The notes beneath the pieces were generated by a model. The model searched no databases, was not told the DNA's origin, and worked only from the letters and a program-made list of their open reading frames with translations. Source: Chelydra serpentina (taxonomy: Eukaryota > Chordata > Testudines > Chelydridae). Taken from it: a DNA stretch of 64,000 nucleotides. Positions within the stretch are counted from its first letter, which is position 1. Each line of letters starts with the position of its first letter. Position numbers and translations under genes: made by a program. Where the stretch lies: the NCBI GenBank assembly GCA_037349315.1, contig JBAIAC010000059.1, positions 18,260,501-18,324,500 on the forward strand, given 5' to 3'. Below are positions 24,675 through 36,464 of the stretch, piece after piece.

Positions 24675-25360
24675 GCCTGTAACAGAGCCAGTTTCCAGGT
24701 AACCTAATCAGCACAGCTGGCCTACCATAAGCTGCCTAGTTGGCTACCCTGTCTGAAGAGTCAGCAGCCCAGCAGCAGTAGTTTTCAGGTGCTTAAAGCA
24801 TTTGCCCACTGTTACATTAGCTGCTGTTTGTTCCCAGCCCTCTGTCACTCCACGTCACTGATCCTGGATTCAGATTCTAACAACTGCTCTAACTACTATG
24901 CACTGCTGCCCACACCCCACTCTCAGACACAGTGGGCCATACATCCTTTTCTCAGAGCTTTCAGTAGTCCACACCCTCTTTTCAAGGACTCTGTGCTATC
25001 ATGCTAGCCCAGGGACCATAGGAAAAGCAGTCAAGATTCACTGCACCAGGCTCCTTGCTATCACCCCTCTGGACTTCTTCATATCAAGCATTTCCCTAGG
25101 TTTTCTCCTCACCCTACAAGAGTCTTCTTATTCCCTAAAGTGCACTTCACTACCTGGGCCATGCCTACAGCACTTCTCCTTGCAGTGGAGAAACTTCCTC
25201 TGTTTATAGCACCACCCAGCCCCTCCCCAGCTAAATACCATCATTAATTAGAGCTAGCTCACCAGGTGGGTGCAACCAGGTGGGTTAATTAGCATCTCAG
25301 ACCCACATTAATCCTTTCACCAGCTGTGTGGGGGAGGTACCCCATCATACTTGCCCTTGC
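24675..25360. mobile_element. LTR-like segment (tentative)
   Basis: It runs from a TGTAACAGAGCC start to a GGTACCCCATCATA end. It contains TTAATTAGAGCTAGCTCACC and GGTGGGTTAATTAGCATCTC near its right end, words I associate with chelonian LTRs. No matching target duplication was found, so both ends and class are uncertain. Confidence 0.35.
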
Positions 25361-25439
25361 AGGAGGGATGTACGTGGAGGTCTGAACAGCCCTTTGTCTA
25401 GCTTCTATTACTTCAGAATGTTCATGACCGTAACACAAT

Positions 25440-27110
25440 GCTCAGATCTCAGGTTGGACCACTTGTGAAAGGGATTAAAAAATACTGGAAGAAACGGAGA
25501 CTGGAACAACCCCCGCTAAGGACACAAGAAAAAAAAATGTTAAGTTTTATCAAACCAAACAGGACAAGGTTGTTTTTTCCCCAAACCCCTGAAAGGGCAA
25601 CACACTCAGTGGACAGTAAATGATTTGTGTATAAAAAGCAGAGGTGGGTGGGTTAATCACTATAAATAATATTTATTGGGAATTTAGCCCTTTTTATTCT
25701 CCTTGCCAATTGTTCATGCACCAATCCTGATTTCTCCAGATGGATCTGTAATTTCTGATGAGGATTTTCAAAGGCTTCTGTGGGAGTTAGGGAAGTTAGA
25801 AATTCCATGGCATTTTGGTGACTAATTCCCTTAGAGGCTGTCTCCATATTCAAAGGACTTTACTGAAATGTCTGGACAAATCATTTGCAACCTATGAGGT
25901 GTTTGCAAGCTGTTCACTTCCACTGTTTGCTATTCATCATGTGTGATTTGTCACATGGTACCGTTCCTGCTCTTTGACTGGATGACTGAAAGCTTTAAAA
26001 CAAGACAGTAAACAATGATGAATAGCCAAAAAGTCACTTATGGTTCACTTTTTTGGACAAAACAAACTTGTGTGAATGTTTGTGGTACCGTTTAGATTCA
26101 TAAACATTTTTCCCCACTACGCAGAAGTCATCCAAATATTTAAATAAACCCATAATGAAACTCCATAGAGAACAGCAGAGCCAAGTCAGACTGTTGGTTT
26201 GTCAGGATGTTCAAAATTCTGTTTATTCCATTAGCTGACAAGGTCCCTGCAAAAAAAGTATTTGACACTGTCCCTTTAAAAGCCATAATCCAAAAGAAGT
26301 CATAATCCATTATAGAGCTCCCAAACAATACCTGACTTTCTCCTGCGCAGTTCCATCATCCATATATTGGATGTCAAACCATATGGCCTAAGCCTCCTTT
26401 TAAAAAACGCTTGCCTGAATGGATTGGAGGATTTTTAAAACTGATGAGGTTTTAATCGAAACACAAACATTACAACATTTAGAAGTGAATGGATTTGACT
26501 CCAGGAGTGCCAGAGGGGAATGGGAGTGGGTGCAGGAAACAACTAAATCTTTTACCTGTCTCTCTTTGCCACCATTGCAAAACCCTCTGTTGAAACATAA
26601 GACAAGGTGAATTGCCATATTTTAAACAAAACCCGTTTTATTGTACTACACTTCTGACATTGGGAACTCGGAGTCGGAATGTTCAGCCCTCTTGGGGTTT
26701 AAGGTATACAAACACTGGCTGCCTTGCTATTGCAATGTAGGGGCTTCTGATTTTCTTTTACGATGGCAAAACTGGAGAGCAGCACGAGCTGGAACGTCAA
26801 ATAAAAAATCCTGAAAAGCTCCGCTATGTTTATCTTCACTTTCCCATCCTGGGGACCTGAAACAAGTATTTTTTTAAAAAAAAATGTGGGTGGGGGGGGT
26901 GTATTTTCTTTTACAGATTTAAGGAAAATTCAAAAGCTGGATTTTGAAGGTTAGCTCTGTATGTTACAAAATGTGTCAGTGTGAGTAATGAGGACAGAAG
27001 ATCTGCCAGAAGGGTCATGGAACAGAAAGAGCATAGAAGGGGGATGTTGTCCAAGAAGTACATGTGAAATAGGCCTGGGTTTGAAATGCAATACAGGACG
27101 AAGCGAAAGA
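25440..27110. other. Unique A/T-rich stretch, no gene or repeat recognised
   Basis: About 1.7 kb free of recognisable dispersed repeats except weak inverted words (TTTGCTATTCATCA near 25928 against TGATGAATAGCC near 26017). No coding exon is supportable. A candidate place to look for conserved non-coding sequence. Confidence 0.4.
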
Positions 27111-27117
27111 AAGATCG

Positions 27118-27240
27118 AGTCATAGATATTGAGTTCAGAAGGACCACTAGGATCATCAAGTCAGCCCTCCTTCAGAAAGAGGCCATAGAAGTCCCATGCA
27201 GAAACTCCTGCCATGGAAGCAACTGTTTTTCCTGCTATCT
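27118..27240 (+). repeat. Interspersed repeat (CATAGAT...AGAAGGACCA type)
   Basis: GTCATAGATATTGAGTTCAG, AAGGACCACTAGGATCATC and AGGCCATAGAAGTCCC follow the order of a common turtle repeat that resembles CR1-associated ends. Assigned from memory of the consensus; class uncertain. Confidence 0.55.
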
Positions 27241-27354
27241 AAGGCCCCCCCAGTTCATCAAAGCACTTAAGCACATGTTTAAAGTTAAGCTGAACCTTGG
27301 ACCTTAGTAAACATTACTGAGATGAATAACTTGTGGATGAACTAGAAGACCATA

Positions 27355-27430
27355 GGCCAGATCCTGGGCTGATGTAAACTGATGATACTCCATTGATTCC
27401 AGTGGTGCTAAACTGATTTACACCAGCTGA
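27355..27430. repeat. Palindromic MITE (TGTAAATCAGC family)
   Basis: GGCCAGATCCTGGGCTGATG, then TCCATTGATTCCAGTGG, then AAACTGATTTACACCAGCTG. Left and right arms are complementary. Confidence 0.75.
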
Positions 27431-27639
27431 GTATATGGTAGATTATCTTTCAGACAAATTGACTAATTGGTAGGATGGAGTAGATGGGTCCCAGTAGATA
27501 CATATGATGAATAGCCTATCATCCATCTATGCATTTCAGGTTATTCCCGCCCCCTCCCCGAACCTCTTTTACCACATATCTTTATGTTAACTACTGGCAA
27601 GTGTACACATTTTGCTTGATATTTTAACCCACTTAGCAT

Positions 27640-27940
27640 GGGACTGAGGAAGACAGTCGCCACCTCTGGGCTTCCTATCCAAGTTCTAGTCTCCCTCCCC
27701 ATGCTCCTCATCCCAGTCTGATGCTGCCCAGGCTCTTTACCCTGCCAGTCCCAGTCATCTCCTATTCCCTCCCCGTTCATTTCCCAGTCCCATCAGCCCA
27801 GCTCCTCTTTCTGTCTCAGTCTTCCTCCTCCCCCACTGGCTCCCAATCTTCCTCAGCTCCCTCCAGGCTCTCCAATCCCCAGTCCTCTGCTGCTTCCCCC
27901 ACCAGGTCCAGCTCTTGTCTTCTGCATTTGAGTCTGGCGG
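27640..27940. repeat. Pyrimidine-rich degenerate tandem tract
   Basis: The plus strand is dominated by C and T, with recurring CCCAGTC / CAGTCTYC words. This looks like a decayed minisatellite. Open frames here are compositional. Confidence 0.5.
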
Positions 27941-28100
27941 TCTCCCCTCCACACTTCCTGGGCACCAGCACGGTGATGGGGCAATGAGAATACAGCAGAG
28001 ACAGACAGTCTCTCCAGTCACAGTCTCTGTCCTACAGCTGCTGAGAGTACCCGTTGCAGGGAAAGTACTGCTAAACCCCGGCAGCCCCAGGATGGAGCAT

Positions 28101-28792
28101 TGTGACAGGGTGCTCTACTCAACAGCACCCCCGTCTGGTGATTAGCTCTGCCAGGCAGATGCCCCTTCCTGCAGTTGCATTTCATCACTCTCTCACTCAC
28201 TCCAGGAGCTGTAGCATCCTCTTCGCGATACAGCCCTCCAGCCAGGTCCCTAAGTGGTATCCCCCTTTCAAGGTAGAGTCATTCAAAGCCTTTCTGCTCA
28301 AGTGGCATCAGGCAGTCATCACACCCACCACCCTGACCCTGCCATTCCTGCAGTGACCCAGGCAGTCTTCTAGTTCACTGTCCCAAGCAGTACCACTCTG
28401 CAGTGGTTGGTAGGGGAACCCAGGTTCCAGTCCAGGGCCCTTTACCAAGCAGTCAAGGTGTGCAGCTTCTCTAACCTTACTGCTCTCACCCCTGGACTTC
28501 TTCCTACCTTACTTCCACCCATTCTAGTCAGATCCCTCTCTCCTAGAGTCTACTGGGGTCTCAGGGATTCCTATCCCTTCTTCCCTCAGGGAAAGTGACT
28601 GTCACTCTTCACCTTGCAGCCATCTTTCAGTTGCTAGTCTCTGCTTCACGTAAGCCCAACCTGTTCCCTCACAGGTGAGCACCAGCCCCCTCCTAGCCTA
28701 AATCTCTCCCCTGTTATCTGCTTGATTGGCTGAGTGGGCCCACCTGGCCTAATTCAACCCCCTCTGGCCAGTGTGGGGCCAGCCCCAACACA
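28101..28792. mobile_element. Probable solo LTR
   Basis: It begins TGTGACAGGGTGC and ends GGGGCCAGCCCCAACACA, giving TG...CA ends over 692 bp. Near the right end TGATTGGCTGAGTGGGCCC and CACCTGGCCTAATTC recall the same LTR group as 24675-25360. Flanks AGCAT and AATAT do not match cleanly, so the target duplication has decayed or the ends are misjudged. Confidence 0.5.
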
Positions 28793-30380
28793 AATATGCT
28801 TAGTGCAGTCAGCACCAAGGAGTTGTGAGGGGATGGAGCATGGTGAGTGCAGATGGGCTTTTTGGGGAAATCTGCATGCCAAGCTCTAACAAGTCTCTAC
28901 TAAGTATATGCAAACAGCTTTTTGAACACTTATAACTTGGCCAGATGTGGGTAGTTTTTTACAGGAACAGCAAAAGGTGCATTCCCGACATCAGAGTGAC
29001 CCCTCCACCCCAATCAAATGTCAAAACATGGAGGCACTAGAGCTTCTCAATGAAGGGGCTACAAGAATTTTTAACATGGATAAAACAATGCATTTTCCCT
29101 AATCTCAGCCTAGGCTATGGCTGAGCCATTTTTTTGCTGAAGCTTTCCCCAAAAAATCAGAATGAGGCAGATACCTAGCGTGGAACATTTCAGCACAAAT
29201 GGTTAAAGTTTGGCAAAGTTCTAAGCAAACGCGTCTTATAATGGGAAGTATCAGGCAACATGAACTGTAGGTGGTGCTACCAGGTCCATCTGTAATATAC
29301 AGAGCACCCACTATGTCAATGTGGATTTAGAGGTGATCTTCCATTCCTAGTAAATAGCTCGGGCTTCTTTTCCGGTTGGAAAATATGCTTAGTTTTTGTT
29401 TGTTTGTTTTTTAAAGGACTGACGGTTGCGGGGGGGGGGGGACGGGGGACACTAATGAATTTGGTCTAAATTATAGAGGGAAAATATTCATGGAAAACTA
29501 CTTTCCAAACTGAAATAGTTTTCAACTAATCTTTCTACTCTGCAGGATACACACCTCCCTGATGTTAACATTCTGCAGGCTCCAGTTTCTGACCCAATCC
29601 ACATTAAATTTTGAGACAGGCTGTCAGATCAATACCAATATATTTTTCAAGTATTTAAAACGGCTCCCAGCCACTTCTTCCGTTGTGCCCTGCAGAGATG
29701 CAGAGGGTATGTGTGTCTTAGGGCGTGGAGAGAAAAAGGAGCTTCATTTATTACTGGGTAAAAATAAAAGACAATCATTCAAAGGAAATTAAATCCGCTC
29801 CAAATATGTTCAAGTACCATTGAAGGCCTGTCTTAAACCACAAAAATCAAAGAAAGTCAGTCTTACCGTTGCATCCCTGTCCTTAACTTACCCTGATGTG
29901 TTCGGAGTAAGATGAGAGTTTCAGACTTAACTGTGGATTCCTTGGCGGTCTTGCATTTCCCACTTGATATCACTTTACTACAGAATTTTGTTGGATTTTA
30001 GCTCCTCCATGGCTAAAGGTCAGGGCGAGTGACTCTGCAAAACATCTATTCAAACAAACAATAATAATGCTAGCAAGAGGATACATGACACTTATGGTTT
30101 GCATTGCGGGGGGGGGGGAGGGGCGGGGGGCAGGAAATCCCATTTCCTAGGCATGCTAGGTTACTGCAGACCAGGACATATATACGTGTGAAATCTAATT
30201 CAGCTCCCAGTGATGAAAATGCCACCCCTACAACCATCTTTAACGGGCTCTGTAAAATTGAGCCCCTGGCCTTTTGTAGGTGTGTCTACTTCTTCTGTGC
30301 AATGGAGCTGCTCCAGATTTACAGACGTGCAAGTGAGAGGAGAAATGGGCCCATAAGATTAGAGGCCTGGATTATCCACT
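28793..30380. other. No recognisable gene
   Basis: Unique-looking DNA with short G-runs (near 29430 and 30109-30125). No supportable exon. Confidence 0.4.
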
Positions 30381-30392
30381 GCCTTACACTGT

Positions 30393-30680
30393 GGGTGCGT
30401 CTATCCTTTGAGGTGGGGGTATCATCCCAGATCAAGGAGACATACCTACTATGCAAGCTCTGATCGAGCTACTGCGCTAGAAATAGAGGGTAGCTGCTGT
30501 GGCATGAGGGGCCCACCTGAGTATGTATGGACAGGTAGGTACGTTGGGTGGCTAGCCCTTCCTGGTGTTTATGCCACCCCAGCTGCACTATTTTTAACAT
30601 GCTAGCTCCATCAGAGCTAGCCTGGGTATGTCTGCTCGAGCTGGAAATCACACCTCCAGCTCCCAGGGTAGACAAACCCT
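30393..30680. repeat. Palindromic hAT-type element (GATCGAGCTA type)
   Basis: The left arm has CAAGCTCTGATCGAGCTA and AGAAATAGAGGGTAGC. The right arm has the mirrored CACTATTTTTAACATGCTAG and CATCAGAGCTAGCCTGGG. Ends are GGGTGCGTCTATCC and GGGTAGACAAACCCT. No clean 8-bp duplication is visible. Confidence 0.7.
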
Positions 30681-30689
30681 GTGCCATCA

Positions 30690-32235
30690 TTTCTGCAAAG
30701 TGAGTATAATATGTTGCCATTCTGATCTGATGGAGTTTCACACTCACTGTGTGCAGGTGTGAATCACAGCCCCAGGAGCAAGGCAGTAGAGAATCAGGCC
30801 CTGGAGATCAATGTGGGATATTTTGATCTACTTCAAATTCCGCCTGTAACTGCAGCGATTCTTCACCTCCCTCACTCCACTGTGTGCCATGCACATGAGG
30901 AACGACTGCCCTAGTCTACCCCAGAGACAGATGCATTTCAGTTGTGAGCAATCACTGGATATACAAAAGAAGTAGATGGTTAGAATACATACGCGGTCTA
31001 TGAAGCACCTGGGATGAAAGAGGCTATCAAAATGTAGGAACCGTTTTTATAGCTGTATGGCCAAGATTGTCCCAAGTGACTAGTAATTTTGGGGTGCCCT
31101 TAGAAGGCAGAGATTTTCAGAATGTGCTGAGCACCTAGGAGCTGGTAGGCCAGCCAGGGCTGCGGGAACCCAGTGTGGTCTAGCCCCACCCACGTCTGGC
31201 ACCAGACCACCCCTATCTCACGGTGGCATGGGGTAACTTTCCCTGTACCTGCCACGGATTTCTCTATTACAGGGAACTTAAAGCTACCTTAAAGCAGAAG
31301 CTGAGAATTGCTTTATGATAGGGGGAGCCAGAGCTGCTGTGGAAAGCCAGCTTTAAAAGCCCTTTGCTTCACTGTAGCAGCACAGAGGGGACTTACCTGG
31401 GGCCGAGGCTCTGATGCGTAGATTCTTGGGATTTCCCTGTAGCAGGGGACAAAAAGCTGGTAGTCTGTGGGGAAAACCCGTAGGCTTGGCAGACCCAGGG
31501 TGATCACTGAGTCATCGGTAAGGAATCCTGCTAAAAGGAATAAACCGGTTATGTGAACAGTCTTCCCCGAGCACCGCGGCTGGGTGTTTAGCAGGTACTG
31601 CCTATGTTCTCCAGGTACGCTGCACTGTTCACCTCATCTTGGAAGATGTGGTCATTGACAATAATATCTCAGATACTTCATTTTTTATTGCAAGCCCTCC
31701 GTCTTTGGAAAGCACTAATAAAGGTTCCACTGTGCTCCAGGCACTGTCAGCTCCAAAAACTCATGCCTGTGGCTTAGTGGTACATAGGATGTACCAACAC
31801 CCCTCCTCCTAGCCCCTGCTTCCCATCCCACAGCCTTTGGAGAGCTGCTCTGAGTCATGGCAGAATTTTTTCTGCATAGTTTGCTCACTGACGTACAGAA
31901 GGGATTTTATCTACTGGAAAACAATTGAGGCAATTCCCCCAGGGTGCCCTGCTGAAAGCACTCGCCAACTTGCCATCTCTGTGATGTCTCTGTGACATCA
32001 GTGAAGGATCTGGGGTCGGGTTTTTTAAGGGGAATTGGAATCCTGGATTCCACAGTGATTTTGCAGACACCAGGGAGAGGTGGTACAGGCTGTGCCTGGG
32101 CCAGAGAGCCATGTACATGGGACATGAAATTTGAAACACATGCAGCATGAGAAGGGCATGGCAAAGAGATGGCTCAGGGCTTAGTATTCATTGCTCTCAT
32201 TATTGTTCACATAGGTACTGAAGTCATTTGTGTTA
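30690..32235. other. No recognisable feature
   Basis: About 1.5 kb of unique-looking sequence without a supportable exon or recognised repeat. Confidence 0.45.
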
Positions 32236-32239
32236 TGGA

Positions 32240-32600
32240 GCAAGACAATCTAGTCTAGCGGTTAGATCCGGGGATTGGGAGTCAGGACTCCTGAGTTATA
32301 GTCCTGGCTTTGCCATTGTCTTGCTCTGTGACAGTCACTCAGGATCAGATTGTGATATCCTTACTCCCAGCAAGTAGTACCTTACTCCACAAGCAGTTCC
32401 ATTGACTTCAGTGGGGTTCCTCGTGCCAGAAGGCACTAGTCAACCTGAGTAAAGGGGGTCACAGCCCTATCCTTCGCCTCGCCGTGCCTCAGTTTACCCA
32501 CTCTATGACAACAATACCTACATCACCAGGGTGTCATGCGGCTGTGTTGGCGAAAGGTTAAGCTCCTTGTGGAAGGGTAAGAGAAGTGCAAAGTGTTAGT
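32240..32600 (+). repeat. MIR-type SINE interrupted by a MITE
   Basis: The head (TCTAGTCTAGCGGTTAGATC, TCCTGGCTTTGCCATTGTC, GTGACAGTCACTC) lies before 32341. The element continues after 32474 with CGTGCCTCAGTTTACCC and a decayed tail. The MITE is therefore younger than the MIR. Confidence 0.75.
32341..32474. repeat. MITE inserted in the MIR (AGGATCAGATTGTGA ends)
   Basis: Imperfect inverted ends AGGATCAGATTGTGATATCC and GGTCACAGCCCTATCCTT flank a CATTGACTTCAGTGGG centre. ACTCCCAGCAAGTAGTACC opposes GCACTAGTCAACCTGAGT. No duplication is discernible. Confidence 0.65.
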
Positions 32601-32826
32601 TTACCTGGGGTTTGGTGGCACCCACTGTAATTACAGTTGCTAGTCAATTTCAGTTCACAACCTCCTGTTTCACAGGACCCTAACTTGCCCGAACATTCGC
32701 TTTGCAAGCTGAGATTTTCCAAGGTTGGTCGCTAGTGGGAGTTGATTTATTTACTGTTAAAATTCGAGCCATGTCACAGCAGCCATTTTCTAATTCGCTA
32801 CACACTCGCCTTTATAACAGATTCTG

Positions 32827-32895
32827 GGCCAGGTCCTCAGCGGGTGTAAATAAGTGTAGCTCTGCTGATGTCAGTGGAGTGACACCACGTTTTTT
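32827..32895. repeat. Palindromic MITE relic
   Basis: GGGCCAGGTCCTCAGCGGGT, GTAAATAAGTGTAGC and TGATGTCAGTGGAGTGACAC. The right arm is lost in a T-run. Confidence 0.55.
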
Positions 32896-32917
32896 TACAC
32901 AGGGCTATAGCTCAAAT

Positions 32918-33529
32918 AGCTGGAGACAGTGAAACAGTTCAAGTATTTGGGGGCAATCATCACTGATGAAGGATCCCAGACAGAAATTTGGGCAAGAACT
33001 GCACAAACAGCAGCAGCAGTGGCAACACTAAAACGAATTTGGAGGAATAAGAACATCTCCCTGGAATCCAAACTGAGACTGCTGCATGCATTGGTCATCT
33101 CTATTGACATGGACCCTCACAGCAGAACTTAAACAGAAAACACGGGTAGTAGAGATGAGATGCTTCCGTAAAATCCTGGGCATCTCGTACTTTGACCACG
33201 TTACTAATGAAGAGGTCCAGAACATCATCAGCCAATGCGCTGGGTCATATGAAGACCTCCTGATGATCATGAAGACGTGCAAGCTGAAGTGGTACGGCCA
33301 TGTAACAAGATCATCTGGCCTATCCAAGATCATCCTCCAAGGGACAGTATGGGGAAGAGAAGAGGTAGACAGAAGAAGAGATGGATTGACAACATAAAAG
33401 AGTGCACAGGAGTAGACCTCATGGAGCCTCAACACTGACACACAATCATCAGGGTTGGAGACAACTGGTTGATTACTCATCAATGATGGTGCTCCAACAA
33501 CCAGTGCAGTTATGGAAGTGATGATGATG
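32918..33529 (+). mobile_element. 5'-truncated non-LTR retrotransposon (C-terminal RT region)
   Basis: The insert is flanked by an 11-bp duplication, ATAGCTCAAAT, at 32907-32917 and 33530-33540, and ends in (ATG/TGA) repeats. Frame 32929-33132 reads FKYLGAIITDEGS, a motif just past the palm of many LINE reverse transcriptases. The next frame, 33086-33397, contains MRCFRKILGISY, DHVTNEEV and KLKWYGHVTRSSGL, typical of the C-terminus of RTE-like and related LINE proteins. A deletion or frameshift separates the two frames near 33100 and a stop follows the second. It is dead, truncated at its 5' end and non-functional. I cannot settle the clade. Confidence 0.85.
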
Positions 33530-33540
33530 ATAGCTCAAAT

Positions 33541-33937
33541 GGTTGAAAGATGTGAAAATTTGCCACGGCTATAGTCCTTATTAAGGGGGGATTTGAGAGC
33601 AGCCTTCAATTACCTGAAGGGGGGTTCCAAAGAGGATGGAGCTCGGCTGTTTTCAGTGGTGGCAGATGACAGAACAAGGAGCAATGGTCTCAAGTTGCAG
33701 TGAGGGAGGTCTAGATTGGATATTAGGAAAATCTATTTCACTAGGAGGGTGGTGAGGCACTGGAATGGGTTACTGAGGGAGGTGGTGGAATCTCCATCAT
33801 TGGAGGTTTTTAAGGCCCGGCTTGACAAAGCCCTGGTTGGGACGATTTAGTTGGGGTTGGTCCTGCTTGGAGCAGGGGGTTGGACTAGATGACCTCCTGA
33901 GGTCTCTTCCAACCCTAATCTTCTATGATTCTATGAC
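33541..33937 (+). mobile_element. CR1 LINE 3' end
   Basis: TCTAGATTGGATATTAGGAA, CACTGGAATGGGTTACTGAG, GGTGGTGGAATCTCCATC and GGACTAGATGACCTCCTGAG form the conserved sauropsid CR1 3' region. It ends in the diagnostic octamer-like repeats TTCTATGATTCTATGA. It is 5'-truncated and lies directly after the 11-bp duplication of the preceding LINE insertion, so the LINE landed in or beside it. Confidence 0.9.
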
Positions 33938-33939
33938 TA

Positions 33940-35382
33940 ATATGTATTGAGTGGCACTTTTGGGCACTGTAATGAACATGGACTAAGAAATTCAACCATA
34001 GATGCCATCCTGAGAGGAGGTAAAAAGGGGACAGAGTGTCTAGGCAGAATGAGGAGTGACTCACTCCCCCTGGGGGTCTCCTCAAAAACAGTGCAGGATA
34101 CTCTCCCTCTGCACCTGGGTGGCTCCACTGGGCAGAGTGGGTTGGGGGAACACAGCCGTAGTCTGGTACTCCCATTCTCTTTCTTCTGCACTTAGCCCTC
34201 AGGATGGCACCCAGCGGGGACAGTCTGAAATGCTCACTGCAGAGGACATGTTGATTCATTAATGGCCCCTTTGTTTTAGAGGGGCTTTAGCTCCCGCAGC
34301 ATGCCTTTCTTGCCTCTATTGAGCCCTGCATGCGAGCATGCACCCTGGCGGAGAGACCGGGAGATTACATCCTAGATCTAGCCGAGTGGCTTTTACAACA
34401 TAGAGAGCAAGATCCTGACCCCATTTGCACCACTCTGGCAGTGCATGGAGAATGGAAAGGTGGTTCAGTGAGGATCCCCCATGCATCTGAAAACCCAGGG
34501 CTGGGCAAAAGCCAGCTTAGCCAGCTCTGTGCTAGCATGACGTCTCAGTGCAAAAGGCGAGGCTGGGGGTGTGGTCTGAATGTGCTGGGCTCCGGCTGGG
34601 CCAGCGGCAATCAGGTGTAGTGTAGAACAGCCTGCTCCAGCTTGCTCCGGGGCTCAAAATGGAGGAAGGGCAAAAGGGAATTCCACCTCTACCCGCACCG
34701 TAGGTGCACCGACTGTCTAAGAGTCTATTCTGGGTCAGCTGAGAGCACAGCTCCTTGGATGAGCACAGTTGGGTGCGGCTCCCAGTGCCCGCAGAAACTG
34801 GGGGCGCCAAGTGTGACTCTTGACGCTAGTGCTCTGCTCATGCATGAGTCATGCTTCGTTTTCCCCACCCCGGCACAAGAATGTCAGTGTGCCAGGCCTC
34901 GAACATTCGTGTTTGTGTTAGAAGAAGTGGTAACCAGTGGCAGGACGTTGCCAGTCCTCTCCTTCCTCTTCGGTTTTTCCCTTTCCTCTCAGCCTCTCCC
35001 CGCATACACACACAGAGAGGCTAGGGAATAAGGGAGCTGACGCAGACGGTAGGTGTCAAGCAGAGGAGGCAGTAGCATTGGTTTAGTTTTAAAAGGAACA
35101 GAAAACATACTGGCATCAGTGGAAGCAGGAGCTGAGCCTTGTTTTTGATTTCTCACAGACTGGAGTTACTCTCCCCATGGAGAGCTGTCTTTTTTCTTTT
35201 CTTTTTTTTTGTTATGCATGTTTTTGTTTGTAAGTTAAAAAGTCCCAGGATTTGGAGTCTTTGAAGCATGGTTGGCCTGCCAGATGGAATCAGTCAGGGC
35301 CTTTTCGGTCGGAAATCCTGGGAAGATGAAGCAGGATGAAGATTCAGTGTTTTTCTCATTTGCCAGGGAAAGCTCTGCCTCA
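33940..35382. other. No recognisable gene
   Basis: Unique-looking DNA. The frame at 34642-35031 (129 codons) has no recognisable domain, and others overlap it on both strands. Confidence 0.4.
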
Positions 35383-35402
35383 CCCCCCCCCCCCCCCCCC
35401 CC
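35383..35402. repeat. Poly-C homopolymer
   Basis: Twenty consecutive C bases. Confidence 0.95.
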
Positions 35403-35472
35403 GCAAGTTCAACTGGAGACTGCTGCAGGCTCCCTCAAGTGGGCAGGACAGAGGCAGCAGGAAGCCAAGCAG

Positions 35473-35561
35473 AGGGCCAGATTCTCCACTGGTGTAATTC
35501 AGTGTGGCTCAACTAAAATCAATGGCATTACACCGATTTACAGCAGCTGATGATCTGGCCC
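35473..35561. repeat. Palindromic MITE (TGTAAATCAGC family)
   Basis: GGGCCAGATTCTCCACTGGT against CAGCTGATGATCTGGCCC, with TAATTCAGTGTGGC opposing ATTACACCGATTTACA. Both ends are present. Confidence 0.8.
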
Positions 35562-35619
35562 AGATGTTTCTGGTAGTATGTGCTCTAGCTATAAGCAGTG
35601 GAGTTTCATCCACTTACAC

Positions 35620-36060
35620 TGGGCCTGAATTCTCTCTGCCTTGATGCACGCCTTTACCCCTCCTCGCACCCTGCCTGTTTTGAATCAGTCACCTCCTGAC
35701 TACACTACAATGTCCCTCTCCTGAATTCCTCAAGGACTCCTGTTGGGAGAAGAGTCCTCTATGTTTCACATCCCTGGCCAGGCTGTCTCCTCCTTTAACT
35801 GGACACCTTCAATTCGCTCCTAAGTCTAGAAATCTTGGCATCACCTTTCAGCCTAGCTTACCTTTTCCTTTCCATTCCCCTTTGCCTCTCAGCCTGCTCT
35901 GAAACACTGCCAGAATTCATCCTTCCTTTGCTCCCGTGTCTCTGCTACACCCCTCAGTTATCCCGTGATCACTTCCTGTCCAAATTATTACTTCACAATA
36001 GCATCAGCTTACTCTCTCCTCAACCAGCAGTGGACTGAGACCAACTGCCACTGATTGCAA
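35620..36060 (+). mobile_element. L2/CR1-clade LINE ORF2 fragment (tentative)
   Basis: With frameshifts, the plus strand gives LGITFQPSLPF near 35836, then an N-T-A-R-I-H-P-S motif near 35910. These resemble the region after the RT palm of L2-type proteins (LG-V/I-x-F-D-S-S-L-S-F, then N-I-A-R-I-R-P-F). Stops and gaps are numerous. Inference from motif order only. Confidence 0.45.
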
Positions 36061-36464
36061 CCTATGACATATGAATAACATCCCACCATATACACCCAGG
36101 CATTCAAGTGTTGCTAATGGAAGAGTTCAGACACATTACACTTGGTCTGAAAACCTTCTAGTGGGAGGCCAGAGTCGTGTTTACTCACCATTACTCTGTA
36201 GATATTCTGATTGCCTCTGCGAAGAGGAAGAGAAAGGAGAGAGGGGACAACCACAGGATAATACATTGCAATGCACAGCTAGAGGCTGCAGAAAGAAGTA
36301 TCTCTGCAGGACTCAATGAAGAGGTTTGCTCAGCATGCAGTGGTCCAAAGAAAGTGAGTAAGATGCACAGCTGCTGTATTTGCAAGGGAATAAACTAGAA
36401 AAGTTATAGCTTTCAATATGGCCAAATCCTGAGAGGGAATGAGCATCTGCAATTCCCAATTATT

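Noticed and set aside
25880..26100. Weak inverted repeat TTTGCTATTCATCA / TGATGAATAGCC suggesting a MITE
   Set aside because: Only about 20-25 bp match and no TIR or duplication could be defined. Not enough to call.
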